Positions 36,101 to 48,305 of a DNA stretch of 64,000 nt are shown here, piece by piece. The number at the start of each line of letters is the position of its first letter. The stretch's first letter is position 1. Both the position numbers and the translations under genes were made by a program. This DNA is from Hoplostethus atlanticus. Taxonomy: Eukaryota > Chordata > Actinopteri > Trachichthyiformes > Trachichthyidae. The notes under the pieces were generated by a model. It was not told the origin of the DNA. It saw only the letters and a list, made by a program, of their open reading frames with translations, and ran no database searches. Location: the NCBI GenBank assembly GCA_034670405.1, contig JAXDDX010000004.1, positions 3,330,001-3,394,000 of the forward strand, in the 5' to 3' direction.

Positions 36101-37602
36101 GCCGTCTGAAAGTGAACCGTCAATGGACACTGACAGATCCAACTCTCGTCTCCCTGCCATTTCTGCCAAAATAGAAGGGACAGGAGATTCCATAGCGGCT
36201 TCTCAAATAAGCAGCCCACGGCATGATACCAGCCCCTCTCACACACACACAGAGGAAAAGGGGGGAAGGAAGATGAGATGGAGCAAGACAGAGACCTGAC
36301 TGTCCTTCCAGCCAGTGGAATGGGAAAACTAAACACCTTGGTTTAAACATTCAATAAAGGAATCCACTCATTCGTAAACAACAGAGCCCTGAAGAACGAG
36401 AGAACTCACACGGCTTTATGATTCATTTTTATTCCTCTTCAGTAAAATGTTAAAACAAAAAAGTTAGAAGTATTTGCTGCAAGTTCCAACTCTGAGGAGT
36501 TGTGCCAAAGCGAGGCTGACCAATCACAGGCTGCCTCGGGCTCCGTAGTGAACGGTAGTTGCATTCAGTATTGCAAATGATCTGCATCTATAGCTGGACA
36601 GAAGGAAACTGTCCCGCTCGCTGTCGGACAAAAGTGCCCTCCAGTTCCCATGCCTCCAACACGACTGGCCTTTACACATCGGCTGACAGATGTGATGAGC
36701 TGATGAGAAACAAACTAATAGTAAAGGTGTCATCTGGAGGTCCTCAAAGAGTCATTCAGGCATTCTTCCTCTTAAGAGTGTGTGTTATTTTAAACATCTG
36801 CCCTGCTGCTCGGGCCTACGTCCTGCTGATGTAGGTGGCCTCTGAAAGAAAACAGTACTGATCTCTATGATGTACACCTTCGACTGCGACCAGAGGGGAA
36901 AACACACACTCTTGAAAGGACACAGTAAATCTCAGGGCCAAATGAATGTGCAGCGTTGTGCTTTCCGAAGTCTACAGAGGATTTGTTTGAGCAAAAGAAT
37001 CTGTGCAGAGGTAAATGACAGATAGATTTATATGAGCAAGCCATCAAAATCAAAGTTACCGTCATTAGACCTTATCGCCGGTAGTGGAATGTCCATAAAA
37101 GGAAAAAGAGGAAGTGATGTTGTCAGAGCGGAGCGATTCGGGCCGCTGGTCTCCTGTGGAATCCTGGGAGATATCGGGGGATGACGGATACCAGCTGCTG
37201 ACTCAGTGACTCATTTTTACCTCAGCAGGGAGAAGGAGAGAAGGAGAGGAGGAAATGGGAGCGCAGCAGCTCTCACCCAGACAAAGAACAGACGCAGGCA
37301 GCTCCAACGGGGTAGACGGGCCAAGACAACACTTCACTAAACAATTTCTGTCTGCTGTATCAGTTTGTGCTGTCCTTTTCTTGCTGGCACTGGGCTCGGA
37401 GCATTTTGCCGTGCGGTCACTTGGGTTTTTATAAATAAGACGCGGTAAACAAGTCGTCTTAAAAAGTAATTCGTCTCCGGCTAGTTCAATGAAGAATGTG
37501 CTAAAGCAGATAGAGCTGAAACTTGGTAGAAAGGGTCGTGTGTGTCGACTTGGTAGCTAAATGGCCGCAACCCAATTGTAGTCCACTTCACACTGGTCAG
37601 CA

Positions 37603-37605
<3 letters not shown>

Positions 37606-37651
<46 letters not shown>
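37606..37651. repeat. (CT)n microsatellite
   Basis: About 23 uninterrupted CT units, 190 bp from a long CA tract. Confidence 0.97.
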
Positions 37652-37655
<4 letters not shown>

Positions 37656-37842
37656 TTCTCTACCATGAATACATGTGTATGTGTGCACGCCAAGCTGTAT
37701 TGTGTGTGGCTATTGGAATAAACTATCATTTTATATGTTGGCAGATGACTAAGGATCAGTGTCATCTCAGGTTATGAGACCACGGGGGACTGTGGACAGC
37801 AGACGAACTCCACTGAACCCAAACACAGTGCCTGAGCCCTGG

Positions 37843-37843
<1 letters not shown>

Positions 37844-37902
<59 letters not shown>
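37844..37902. repeat. (CA)n microsatellite
   Basis: About 29 uninterrupted CA units; the longest dinucleotide tract in the window. Confidence 0.97.
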
Positions 37903-37904
<2 letters not shown>

Positions 37905-40900
37905 TTCAAACCCAGGAAAAGTGCATATTCTTTTGTAAGAACATCTCTAAGCTCTCGGCTCATGGAGTCAAGTATCGCAAGGCTCCAAGATCTGATTGTG
38001 CATTCCACTGCAACGGGATTCATCCCAGATTTTTGATTTCGCTGCTCTAATGTCTGCAACAGTGGTAAATCCTTCCCCCAGCGTGAGCGTCTGGGGGCGG
38101 CGGGGGTGCCTTTGAAGATGTCTCCAAGTGATAACTGTGTTGGAGCTCTCATGAGTTGCTGGCCCACCATGAATGCAGCCAGGGCGAGCCTGTGATTACG
38201 GACATCTCCCTGTGGATTAAGCTCTTTCCACTAGTGGGGGAGTGGGGTCAAATCACACATAACTTTGCATGGAAATGTCACTGAGTAGCGCATCTCTAAC
38301 ATCTCTACCCAGCATTGTGAATAAGACTTAATTATAACGACAATCTATAAATACGTTCAGTGAGAAGAAAATCACATGACATCAGCTGTGACTTCTTTGG
38401 AAAGGACCTCCCAAGATAAACAAATTACAGGCTAGCAGTTCTCACAGACTGCCACAGTGAAATAATGCAGCACACACACTACCCATAAAAAAAGATTGCT
38501 CCTCACACAATGAGCACACACACACACACACATAATTGTTCATCCACTCAACTCACTAATGCAAACGAACAGGTACAAACACAAATATCACAGAGTCAGA
38601 AAACACAGAGAGCAAGACAGGAGACAGCAGGAAAATGTGAGTCATCGGTTTTCCAGGTACATACCCTTTCTGCCTGGGAGCGTGTTCTCGGGAGGTTATG
38701 GGAAGCTCTGTGGTGATATAGTAGCGTTGCCCTTATATGGAAGCCAGAGTCCTCATATTTTGTCCCGCTGTAAGAGGGACAGCCACTGTAAAAGCCTCAG
38801 AATAGAGTAGGAACAGCGGACCTCAATTACATAACAGGCTTGGCAATGGATAAATCTGCAAGCTAACGCAGCGGCTTGAACCTTGAACCAGGAACCAGGA
38901 ATGCAGGATTTGTCCGCTGTTCGTTAATCCAGCAAAAGAACAAACAGGCCACTATTGTTGTCGCCGGTGAATTATTAAGCCCTGTGTAACCCTTTCAACC
39001 AAAAAATAAACACACATTAATGAACATGTCTGATTTTGAGTTTTGACACTGATAACAATAATGAATGAATGGAGTTTGAGTTTGACCCGTGCAGCCAAAT
39101 ATCACATATCAACGTTTCATAGCATCATACTTCTTGAAAGAACAAAGGTCCTTGAGTATGTTCCACTCAGCTTGTTGTCTGAAGAGGCCCTGTGTGTCTG
39201 TGATTATCTGCTGATGGGTTTACAGAAATCGCCAATGACTCAGAAGTTTTCAGAAATCGAAGGGCAGGTTTTCATTATGTGTCAAACCGCCTTTTTTCGT
39301 AAACTTGTCAGCGCTTGGCACCCGATTGATTGAAACACAATGTCCAGAAAATGTGATTTGTCATTTAATGATAATTGATATCAAACAACCGTGACGTTGA
39401 TTCCCGAAATGAGAGAGGATAACAAATAATCGTTAGTTCATTGTAAAATGCCAACAGGTTTTATGGAAACAGTCACTGTTTTGTACACGTGAAAAGAATG
39501 TGTGAAGCAAATAAAAAATCTCCCCATAGCAGTTGCATAGCTTATCACACATTGTCATCTGTGACTGGTTAGCCACATGAGAATATAACCACATAAAGCA
39601 TGTTGCTAGGCAAAGATAAGCAGCGGTTGCTATGCGGTGATGAGAAATGAGGAAAACATGAAGTGGGTTATTGTTAGTAAGGAAAATAAAGCAATCAAGT
39701 ATCTACATTTTTAGAGGCTTACATCAGATTCAGCTTGTTTTCTGGGAAACATCTTATTTACAACAGTCAATAAGACTTGAGACTTGGCCTGAGAATCTCA
39801 GCTTGAAATGTGTAGTACATAAATAGTAGTAATTAAATGTAATTCCTTGGAATAGGCAGAGGCCATAAATAAAATAACAGTAATCAGCCCGGGGGTACTA
39901 AAGACTGTGTAATCTGTTTGGAGATCAGTTATATCTCAGATTACTTCTTGAAGAATTAAGACACATTTCAGAGGTTGACATAATACATCACACGGTTTGA
40001 AAGAGCAGCACACAAAATGCAAGAACAGAGGTCAAGTGCAGCCCAACACAAAGATTGGACATATATGAAGCACCTTACTTTTGAAACTGGTAGGAAAATA
40101 ATAATAATAATAACACCTAAAGGAACAAAAGATTGAGTTTTTTTTAAGCTCTCTGTAGGTCAGTCCAAGAAATGAAATAGAAGCGAGATGAGGATGAGAT
40201 GGTACATGTCAGACTGTGGTTTATTTGTCCTACATGTATTTGTGACAATTGAAATTATGAAACAAAATTGTAAAACTTTGTGTCATACCAGGCCTCCTAC
40301 AAAAACACTCCTACTAAATAAGAAAAATATTACAAGATCAGCTATTAGTGACGGATAACTTCCACTGATCCCATTGTTGGATAATTTGCAATCCGTCCCC
40401 ATGACGTTTTTGGAGGAATCTGTCTGGACATGCAATATAAAATATATCAACAGCCAATATGCAGCCAGGGATCAGAGTTAAGCTTGGGTAGTGAAGATAA
40501 ATGTCCCATTTTGTTCCCAGACAGGAAGTAGCGTTTCACAACAGCCAATCAGTGAAAACATGCTTCATCTTTTTATTCAATAAGTCACTCTTTTGGAATT
40601 CGCCTAAGGAACTGCGAATGCGTGATGAAAGGGAGAGTGAGGCCGGCCTTTTATTGATTACTGGAATCGCTTTTCTTCAAGTCCAGTCACTTACTAAAAC
40701 CCCTGTATGGGAGATCATCGGGAGTTCACAGTGTTCCGCAACGTGACGGTTAGCACACGATAGACTACTAATAATAATCTGATGACAAAAAGCTGTCATT
40801 TGTAAACGTTTGTGGAAAAAGCCTGAAAAAAGGTTATTCTCTTCTTACACATCTTGATATAACAGATGAGCCTAATAACACTTCCCATTACACTCTGTAA

Positions 40901-41066
40901 ATTTTAACCAATTATCCATTTAACTTGATATTTTATGGCAGAATAGTAAATTAAAGTAATCAGATTATGTTTTTGACTTAAAGTAATCTAGCGCATTGCT
41001 GAAAACCCTGTTTGTCACTTTCAAACAAAAGTGCAAACCATACTAAGCCCAAAAACATTTCATGTG

Positions 41067-41254
41067 CAGGTAACACTTTGATATAGAATATAATACTGGA
41101 GGTACTTAATGGAAATCTCCCCCATACATAAGGTTTTTACAGTTACCAACACAATTACAGTTCTCATTACTAGCATAGGATTATTGTGTTGTGTATCAGA
41201 TTAGGTTTATACCCGGTTATTACACTGGAATAAGGCCGCTGTAAAGTGTCACCC
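41067..41254. mobile_element. putative MITE with GGTRACACTTT ends
   Basis: The segment begins with aggtaacactttgatat and ends with ctgtaaagtgtcaccc, which are imperfect reverse complements of each other. Short elements with GGTAACACTTTA-like ends are abundant in fish. No clear target duplication is visible (catgtgca against catgcatg), so the call is tentative. Confidence 0.35.
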
Positions 41255-42759
41255 ATGCATGCTACTGAAGTGAATCTTTAAAGGTGGGACGTGCCACAGT
41301 ACTTAACACTGTGTCCATTCACTCTTTACAGGAAATTCGTCCAACTGTGTACCCATTTCAGATACCAATGTAGCAAAACGTAACAGCGAGTCAACGCAGC
41401 AGATTTTCTGTTGAAGAAAGAGGCTTTATTTTCCTCTCCAGCTGTGGCTGTACTTGTTGGCAGAGTGTTTGTTCTTGAGAAGAATCCTGGCCACAATGTG
41501 AAAAGCCTTTCCAGCTGAAGTTTGAACCCTTAGCTATGATAAATGAGTGAAAAGCGCTATAATTCACTTTTAGTCTCCGGCGGGTCCTTGGAGACAGGTT
41601 TACAGTGTTCATCCAGACAATTTGCATAGTAACTGACATCACCTTGTCACAAAGAGACTTGAGTGGAGGTCAACTGAGAATGAAGGATTAGAAAAATAAA
41701 AATAAGTTAATGACATGTTGAAATGAAGTCTCCAGAAGCTACTGAAATGTCGCTGTTCTGTTTTCCAGACTGACAAACTTGCAGGTTGTGAATCGGAGGG
41801 GGTGTCCGGTGTGCTGCCGCGACCCCTGACAGTCAGCAGAGAGTCAGACGGGTGACTCCGTGCCGTGAGATGGGCCTGTGATAAAACTGACATCATATAT
41901 ACAGTATAAAAGCTGCTTTGTTTAGGATATAGAAAGTTGGATTAAAACAAGGGGACGCTGTTTATGTGAAGTCTCCTCCCTCCTGTCATAGCTGTGGTTA
42001 GCCACAACATTCCCGCCACAGATACCATTTTAGTCATACCTGCTTATATGCACAAGCCACAGGTCCAGACAGACAGAAAAGACAGCACAAATAATTACTC
42101 CATTTGTCCAGATGACTATACCATTCAACCACCCCAAAAAAATTGTGAAGAACTTTGAAGAAGACCATGTATGGTATTTGACCCTCTGTATTTTTATATT
42201 TTGTTGAAGGAAAGTCTGAAAATCAAATGACTCCCATGAGTCAACGGGCGATGCAAATGACTCGTTCACAACTGTAGTAATGGTTCAAGTATTAATACAT
42301 CACAAATATGATTGGACTGCAAAAGCTGTTGTTTCAGATGGAACGTTACCTTGTGTTTACGATGGATCTACGGGAATGGAAGATTTTATATGTTATAATT
42401 ATAGTTCCATGGAGGGAGCATTAGGGAAAAATGAGTCCTAGTAGTGTGATACGCCTTAACTTTAAAGATGCTGTGGTTTTTAATGCCTGGTGTGTGGCAC
42501 GCTTGTAAATGTCAAAGTGGATATGCTATCTGAACGCCGGCATGCTATTTGCAGGGAAATAAAACACATTTTCCCAATAATTCTATAAAATATTTTAAAA
42601 AAACATCCTATTTCTCCCTCTCTGATTTTAGATGACGTACAAGATGACGTTGCTGACTAAAGAAGTGAATGATTGATCAGCTGAAAACTGAATTTTGGTC
42701 CGATTACTGATAAAACAAAACAGGATATTAAGAGAACTGTTGCAACAGATGGGTCAGTA

Positions 42760-43150
42760 TTAGTATATTTATCATTAGATATACTGAACAAAGGAAGAAA
42801 TAAACCCTGTTATTTAAAACAATATCCTCCGCAGCACAAAGACAAAATGGAGGTTTAGACATTTTAGATTTTGAGACACTAAACAATGCTTTCAAAATCG
42901 ATTGGATCACTGAGTATTTACAGAACCAAGACAATATTTGGAAAACCTTTCCTAAGTACCTTTTAAGTGAAGTAGATGGCCTTGAATTCCTGCTAAAATG
43001 TAATTACTCAGTGGATAAGATCCCAGTTAAAGTGGTCAGATTTCATAAAAAAGCATTAGTAGCTTGCACATTAGCTTATAAACATAATTTCTCTCATGCC
43101 CCATTTGTCATGTATAATATCTCTACTTGCTACAATGCATCCTTAGCAAA
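42760..43150 (+). mobile_element. L1-clade LINE fragment (C-terminal part of ORF2)
   Basis: The frame through 42849 reads ISSAAQRQNGGLDILDF, then KIDWITEYLQNQDNIWKTFP, FLLKCNYSVDKIPVKVV and FHKKALVACTLAYKHNFS. This matches the region after the reverse-transcriptase domain in fish L1 ORF2 proteins, as I recall it. There is an in-frame stop upstream near 42801. Nothing of the endonuclease or RT core, nor a poly-A end, is seen. It is a short, decayed fragment, not a gene. Confidence 0.8.
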
Positions 43151-44396
43151 TACCTTTTTCATGAGTCACTCGTCCCTTTGGGTGGCAGTATACACCTTCA
43201 CAGCTCCACGTCATTTCCCCTGCCTGTCTAACTTCTAATAACCAGGATTCAACCAGGATCTCTATTCAACAATCTGGAAAACCTATCACAGTCCATCACA
43301 TTTTGGTCAATTAATAGCTATGATCAGTCTCAGAAATCAATGTCTGATCCTCTGAGGATTATCTTCTGCTACTGAAAAGACTGTTTTTTCAAAAAGGTAT
43401 TATGGACTTTTGGCTTTGCAAGGTAAATATTTCATGTGGAGTATTGAGTAACACGTGCCTTGGAGACATTTCTATTTCTGTAATACAACACTTTTATTTT
43501 ATGTGCAAAAAAATATTTTCCTAGGCAATCACCATGGCAGGTTGCAAATTCTGAATTCAATAAAAAGCTTTTCATTTATTCCTTCACTTGTGTTCAGTGT
43601 CGCATAGAGGCAGATTCCAGGGCCAGGGTTCATTATTGAAACTTCAGCTTTAGCATGGTGACCGAGTGTTTTCTTTCTTCAGAATTTGCTGCAATTTGAT
43701 TAATGTGGATATTCAAATAAAATATACTCCTTTTTCACAGACAGACACTGTTGTGCTTGTGTCGCTAGGCAATATGAAGACAGATACAGTGGTCCATTTA
43801 GTATGAAACTAATATTATACAGGCCTGCTTTACATCATTTCTCTTCTGATGTCTGTGAAGTTTGTCCTTTTCCACTGGTGACAGTTTTGAGGTTTGAAAG
43901 CTACTTGGGAAAAGATCTTCTATTGCAATACACTGAACCATTAGTAGGTAAAAACACAGAAAAAATGTCACACTATAATATTAAATCATTTAATGTGTGT
44001 CAGATTGATTTAAGCTATATAGAATAAGTATAATTGTATTCTATTCTTCTGTTCATACAAGTGATTATTTGTCTCACGGTGATATATATATTATCTATTG
44101 TGATAAAAGGAGTGAAAAAAAGTAAGAAAGAAGTGAGTAGTGAGAATGGGGCGAGACAAAACAAAGAGAGGGCAAAACATTTGGGTTTTTCAATGAAATC
44201 CCAGAAGTAGAAAAAACGTAGGTACAACTTCCAGCAGCATCAAGGGTAGAAAAAACTAAAATGAATAATCCCAGCAGAACTGAGGTGAGCGGTTTTAAAT
44301 GGAAGTGGCGAGTGGACACGCTTACATTTTCAGTTTGTGTCTTGAAGGTGATGATCAAACATAATATTGATGATGTCACACAATACCATATCACAC
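43151..44396. other. non-coding sequence
   Basis: A/T-rich sequence with no supportable coding exon, RNA gene or delimited repeat. Confidence 0.45.
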
Positions 44397-44404
44397 CATA
44401 TCAT

Positions 44405-44903
44405 CAGTGCTTAATTTGTAAAATAAGAGATGCCGGGGCTCAACTCGCCTCTCCCAACCAATCCCCCCCCCCGGCGGAGGAAAAAGGGTAAACTTTTCCT
44501 ACCTCTGTGTCGCCAGCCCAGAAGCCAGCTTTGTGCTGCATTAACGTTAACCGTGAATCTGTTTTGTCGGCTATCAGTAGCTAACTAAACGTTGACGTTG
44601 TAATATTTTTTTATTTATATTATTTATATTATTTTATTCAGTCTGTCTGTCTGTGTGTGTGTGTGTGCGTGCGTGTATCTATTTACATATTAGGCTCTGA
44701 TTGGCTCGCGGCCTCGCGCACCTACTCTTGTAATGTTCACTGGACGTAACGTTGTTTAATACCAGTTTAAAATACGCGTTGTTGTCGCACTTTAGAGCCT
44801 GGGGCTCTGATTCTGAGTAAGACATTTGCCGGGGCGCAAAATCGGATTCTTGGCATTTGCCGGGGCTGTGCCCCGGGCTAGCCCCAGCACAAATTAAGCA
44901 CTG
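44405..44903. mobile_element. complete hAT-type MITE (499 bp) with 8-bp target duplication
   Basis: Terminal inverted repeats of 15 bp, identical at both ends (CAGTGCTTAATTTGT at 44405-44419, reversed at 44889-44903). They are flanked by a perfect 8-bp direct duplication, catatcat (44397-44404 and 44904-44911). The 8-bp duplication and CAG start fit the hAT superfamily. The interior contains GCCGGGGC motifs near both ends and a short GT-rich stretch, with no transposase, so it is non-autonomous. The intact ends and duplication suggest a fairly recent insertion. Confidence 0.9.
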
Positions 44904-44911
44904 CATATCAT

Positions 44912-47255
44912 TCATTACACAATCCATGCCAACCTTCACCAACATTATCCGCTAAGGACACCCAAAGTACACAGAAAACCTAATTGTTATGTAACTTCTC
45001 CTCCAGACTCATTAGAAACTCTCAGAAGCCACTCATTAGGAGTCTTCCCTCTTGAGAAGCAAGATGCGTGCCAAGGGCCTTTACATGATTTCACTGTGAA
45101 AAGCCTCTTAAGCCATGGAAAATCTCCCTGTAAAAGAGGAGAGTTAAGCTTCTGTGGTTATCTGTCTCATGTTTACTTCCCCCTGTTATATGTGTATTTA
45201 CGATCAAGCCTTCTTGATAGACAACAAGTGATTTTGGAGTTGATGGCTGGGATATGTTTTACAGTCTTGGTGTGTTTATGGCATTTATGTCATCTCCTCC
45301 CCTTGTTGCCACAGGCCTCTTCACACACTTACACCTCTGAAATTGATCCCACCTACGAAAACATATCGTCATTCAACTGCAAAAGGTTATGTTTGGTCCA
45401 GCAATACCTAGTCCATAGTCCATGGGTTGGCTAGAAAAACTTTCTGTTCCTTACTCACAGTTGATCATGTTAATTTCTTATCTTTATTAATCACATTCTT
45501 GTGATCATGGGATTTAGTTGGACGGTGGACAAGTGGACGGTGTCATGAACATAATAAGATATTTCCTTTTCATGGTATATTTGAAGATGTCTCAACTAAA
45601 CAACGAACAAGGCAACAAACATGTTGTCCTCCATTAATGATGCACTCCCACTCTGGGAGTCACCTTGTGGTTGCTTATTGTATAGGACATGAATAACTGA
45701 AGAGGAGCCATGACTGTGGGAAATGTATTTGTGTGACTGGTAAATATCTAATTTATTATTTCATGTTGACCTGTAATTGGGCCAATCATTGTACTTTTAA
45801 AAATACCAGAACACAGAGGTGAGATGCATCATTTCCCTAATTTTGTCAAAATACGATCAGGTGTGAGATACCACGTGTGACGGAGACCGATCCATAGTCT
45901 CCCCTGATTTTGTTGTGGGAGACAACTTGTGTCTTTTATCAAGGTCCTATTTATATAGGAACCACAAAATGGAAAAACATTGAACCCAGTATTGCTTTGG
46001 ATGCGGCTGCAGGCTGAATTCCAGCAAACTCACAAACAGCCACTATGAAGTAAGCCTCTAAGCCTCAGACATGACGTGTTGGAGGCAACCTGGCCATCGA
46101 GAAGGTTTCACATCTACATTAATGAGCCCCTTGACTGACCACGGAGATTTGAAGACATGATCTAACGCTGTAACTTTCTCAAGCCCGTCAGATTACAGTT
46201 TTACTCTTCACTGCACAGCCTGTAGTTCACTTTGTAATATCATCCAAGATGGTATTGTCATAGATGTTAATCACCATGAAGGCTTGGGGCTATTCATTCG
46301 AGAGTGAGAGAGAGTCGTCACATTCACTCACAAGGTCTTTTGGTCTGCTGAGAAACTTGTGTCGGAAATATTAACGCGACGGTGTGGCCAAAATCGAGTC
46401 AAAATCATAAACAGTCCAGCATTTGTGGTACGGATATCTCTTTCTCTGACTTCCGTCTCAAGAGCTAGATCAACACAAAGGCACTGGAGCTATCAGTATA
46501 CTAAGTGATTTAGCAGAAGGAAATCGGTTGTCTACAGAGGTGGTTGCACAGAGGCACGCTTGCTAGTTTTCCATGATTGCATGTTCAAATCACAAAAAAA
46601 TATACCTCACTGTTGAGCCACCGAGGTAAAAGGTTCTGTTGCGCTGCCAGATGCAATTGCCATTTAGAAGGCCTGGCAAGGGGCTTACACAATGAAATAC
46701 CTGCAGTGGTGTGTAATGAAAACCTGTGCTGGCACCACCAAGTAGGAGCTAGGGTCCTGTGGCAGGAGAGTTGAGAGATTCAGTGTGTCTCAAAGCTGAA
46801 TATACTGTATATTACTACAGTCTTCTTGGGAGCAAGACTTGGTGCTTGGCCTCCACAGCACCACACCAGCCAAGCTTTTGGCACTTCCTCGAGACACATG
46901 CCCTCCACATGCGTATTCTTATCCACCGTCCACAGACAGGTTCAGGTATGTGTAGGAAATAGGAGAAAGACACCTGAGTTTACATGTGCATTTATGGCCC
47001 CTGCTGTCTCTGTGTTCTTATGTTGAAAAACCTCCTCACAGCATAACGACTGTGACATAAACTCTACTGTAAGCTTAAATGATAGCATCTGCATGAACGC
47101 TGGGTTGAACAGCTCCTCAAACATGACTCAGTTCTTCATGTGTGGTTAGATAGCAGTCCTCTGGCTGTAGATACTTTGTTGTTTGTTTGTGGGGCTATAA
47201 TCCAAATAAGAGTACAGAAGAACATGCCACAGTAAATTGTTGCTTTCAGCTGTTG
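44912..47255. other. non-coding sequence
   Basis: There is no coding exon or RNA gene I can support. The 112-residue plus-strand frame near 45.1-45.4 kb is composed of unremarkable hydrophobic sequence without a domain or splice context. Confidence 0.45.
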
Positions 47256-47260
47256 TTCTA

Positions 47261-48305
47261 TTCTGGCCAAAATTATTGCCACCCTTGCATTTTTTGAAAT
47301 TGGAAATTGAAACAACTTTTTTTTTTTCAAAAGTTCATCTGTTTTATCTGTGAACAAAGTGCTGATCTGCATTGCCAAAGAGCTGTAAGTTGGTTTCAGG
47401 TCCACAGAACATTTAGATTTGTCCAGGTGGGTCTTGGCAAAGATCAATCAGGTCTTCTTGTGTTTATCTTTCAGTGTTTTCCATGACGTCTGAATGTAAA
47501 GCCCTTCTTGGTTCAGTGTCAGGTATATAGTACGGGCTGAAACCATCACCCCAGACCTTTCCAGGTCAGCCTTGAGGTATTTGGATGTCGTGCAAGATGT
47601 TTTTTCAATAGCTTGCACCAACCTTTGATGACATCTGAGATCAATTTTCCCATGTCCTGGGATATTCTTAACAATTCCATGAGCAGTAAACATTGTGAAC
47701 GGTGGAACAGGAATACCAAGGTCTCTAGAGATGGCCTTACAGCCTTGTGAACGCTTATGTTTGGTGATAATAGTTTTCTGACATCCTCTTTTCTCTTCAC
47801 CATTTTAACAGACGACCAGGGAAGCAGACTTTTCTATTTCATTCTTCCTGGCCGCTAGAGGTGGTGCTTTAGACATGGATCTTGTCCATCTTGCTCATGC
47901 GCAGGTCAAGTCATTAAACCAACAAAGTCACCTGAGACATTTGATGACGTAGGGCACGCCCCCAGTAGAAAACTTTAAAATGCAGAATTGGTTTATTTAT
48001 ACCATATACCATACCTGCAACCTGTCACAGGTGAGTTGAATTACACTGCAAATGAGAATCTATTTCCTCCAACAAAATCGATTTGAATTGTTCTAAAGGG
48101 TGTCAATAATCATGGCCATGGCCACTTTACAATTTTAGAACCAATTCCATTTTTTTTTCATTCCTCTTGTTTGATCATGGGTTGTTCTCAATCAATAAAT
48201 GAATGTGTGAAGACCGGAAAATTGTTTACATTTCCAATTATTTCAGAAGATATTGTACATTATCTGCATAAAATGCAAGAGTGCCAATAATCTTGGCCAG
48301 AACTG
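47261..48305 (-). mobile_element. Tc1-like DNA transposon, internally deleted, with IR/DR end
   Basis: The ends are inverted repeats: TTCTGGCCAAAATTATTG at 47261 and, read from the other side, TTCTGGCCAAGATTATTGG ending at 48305, each followed by a (G)CACTCTTGCATTTT-like stretch. On the right side a second copy of the terminal motif (tgtcaataatcatggccatg, 48101-48120) sits about 185 bp inside, in the same orientation. This is the IR/DR arrangement of Sleeping Beauty-like elements. The minus strand holds transposase remnants: a start at about 47803 (MVKRKED...), a helix-turn-helix-like DNA-binding region in two frames, and IFAKTHLDK near 47440. The catalytic DDE part is absent. At about 1.05 kb against roughly 1.6 kb for full elements, it is a deletion derivative and cannot be autonomous. 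Confidence 0.88.

Larger units (their letters stand above)
24362..42759. other. gene-poor region, no coding exon recognised
   Basis: In 18 kb, open frames on either strand are short, lack recognisable domains and do not connect through plausible splice sites. The sequence is mostly unique-looking, with scattered microsatellites and a few retroposon tails (listed). One isolated exon-like segment at 28981-29037 is mentioned in the findings. Small exons of an unrecognised gene, non-coding RNAs or conserved enhancers cannot be excluded from sequence alone. Confidence 0.5.

Noticed and set aside
43011-43238. 75-residue plus-strand ORF as a gene
   Set aside because: It is the tail of the L1 ORF2 fragment, with similarity extending upstream of its first ATG; it has no splice context.
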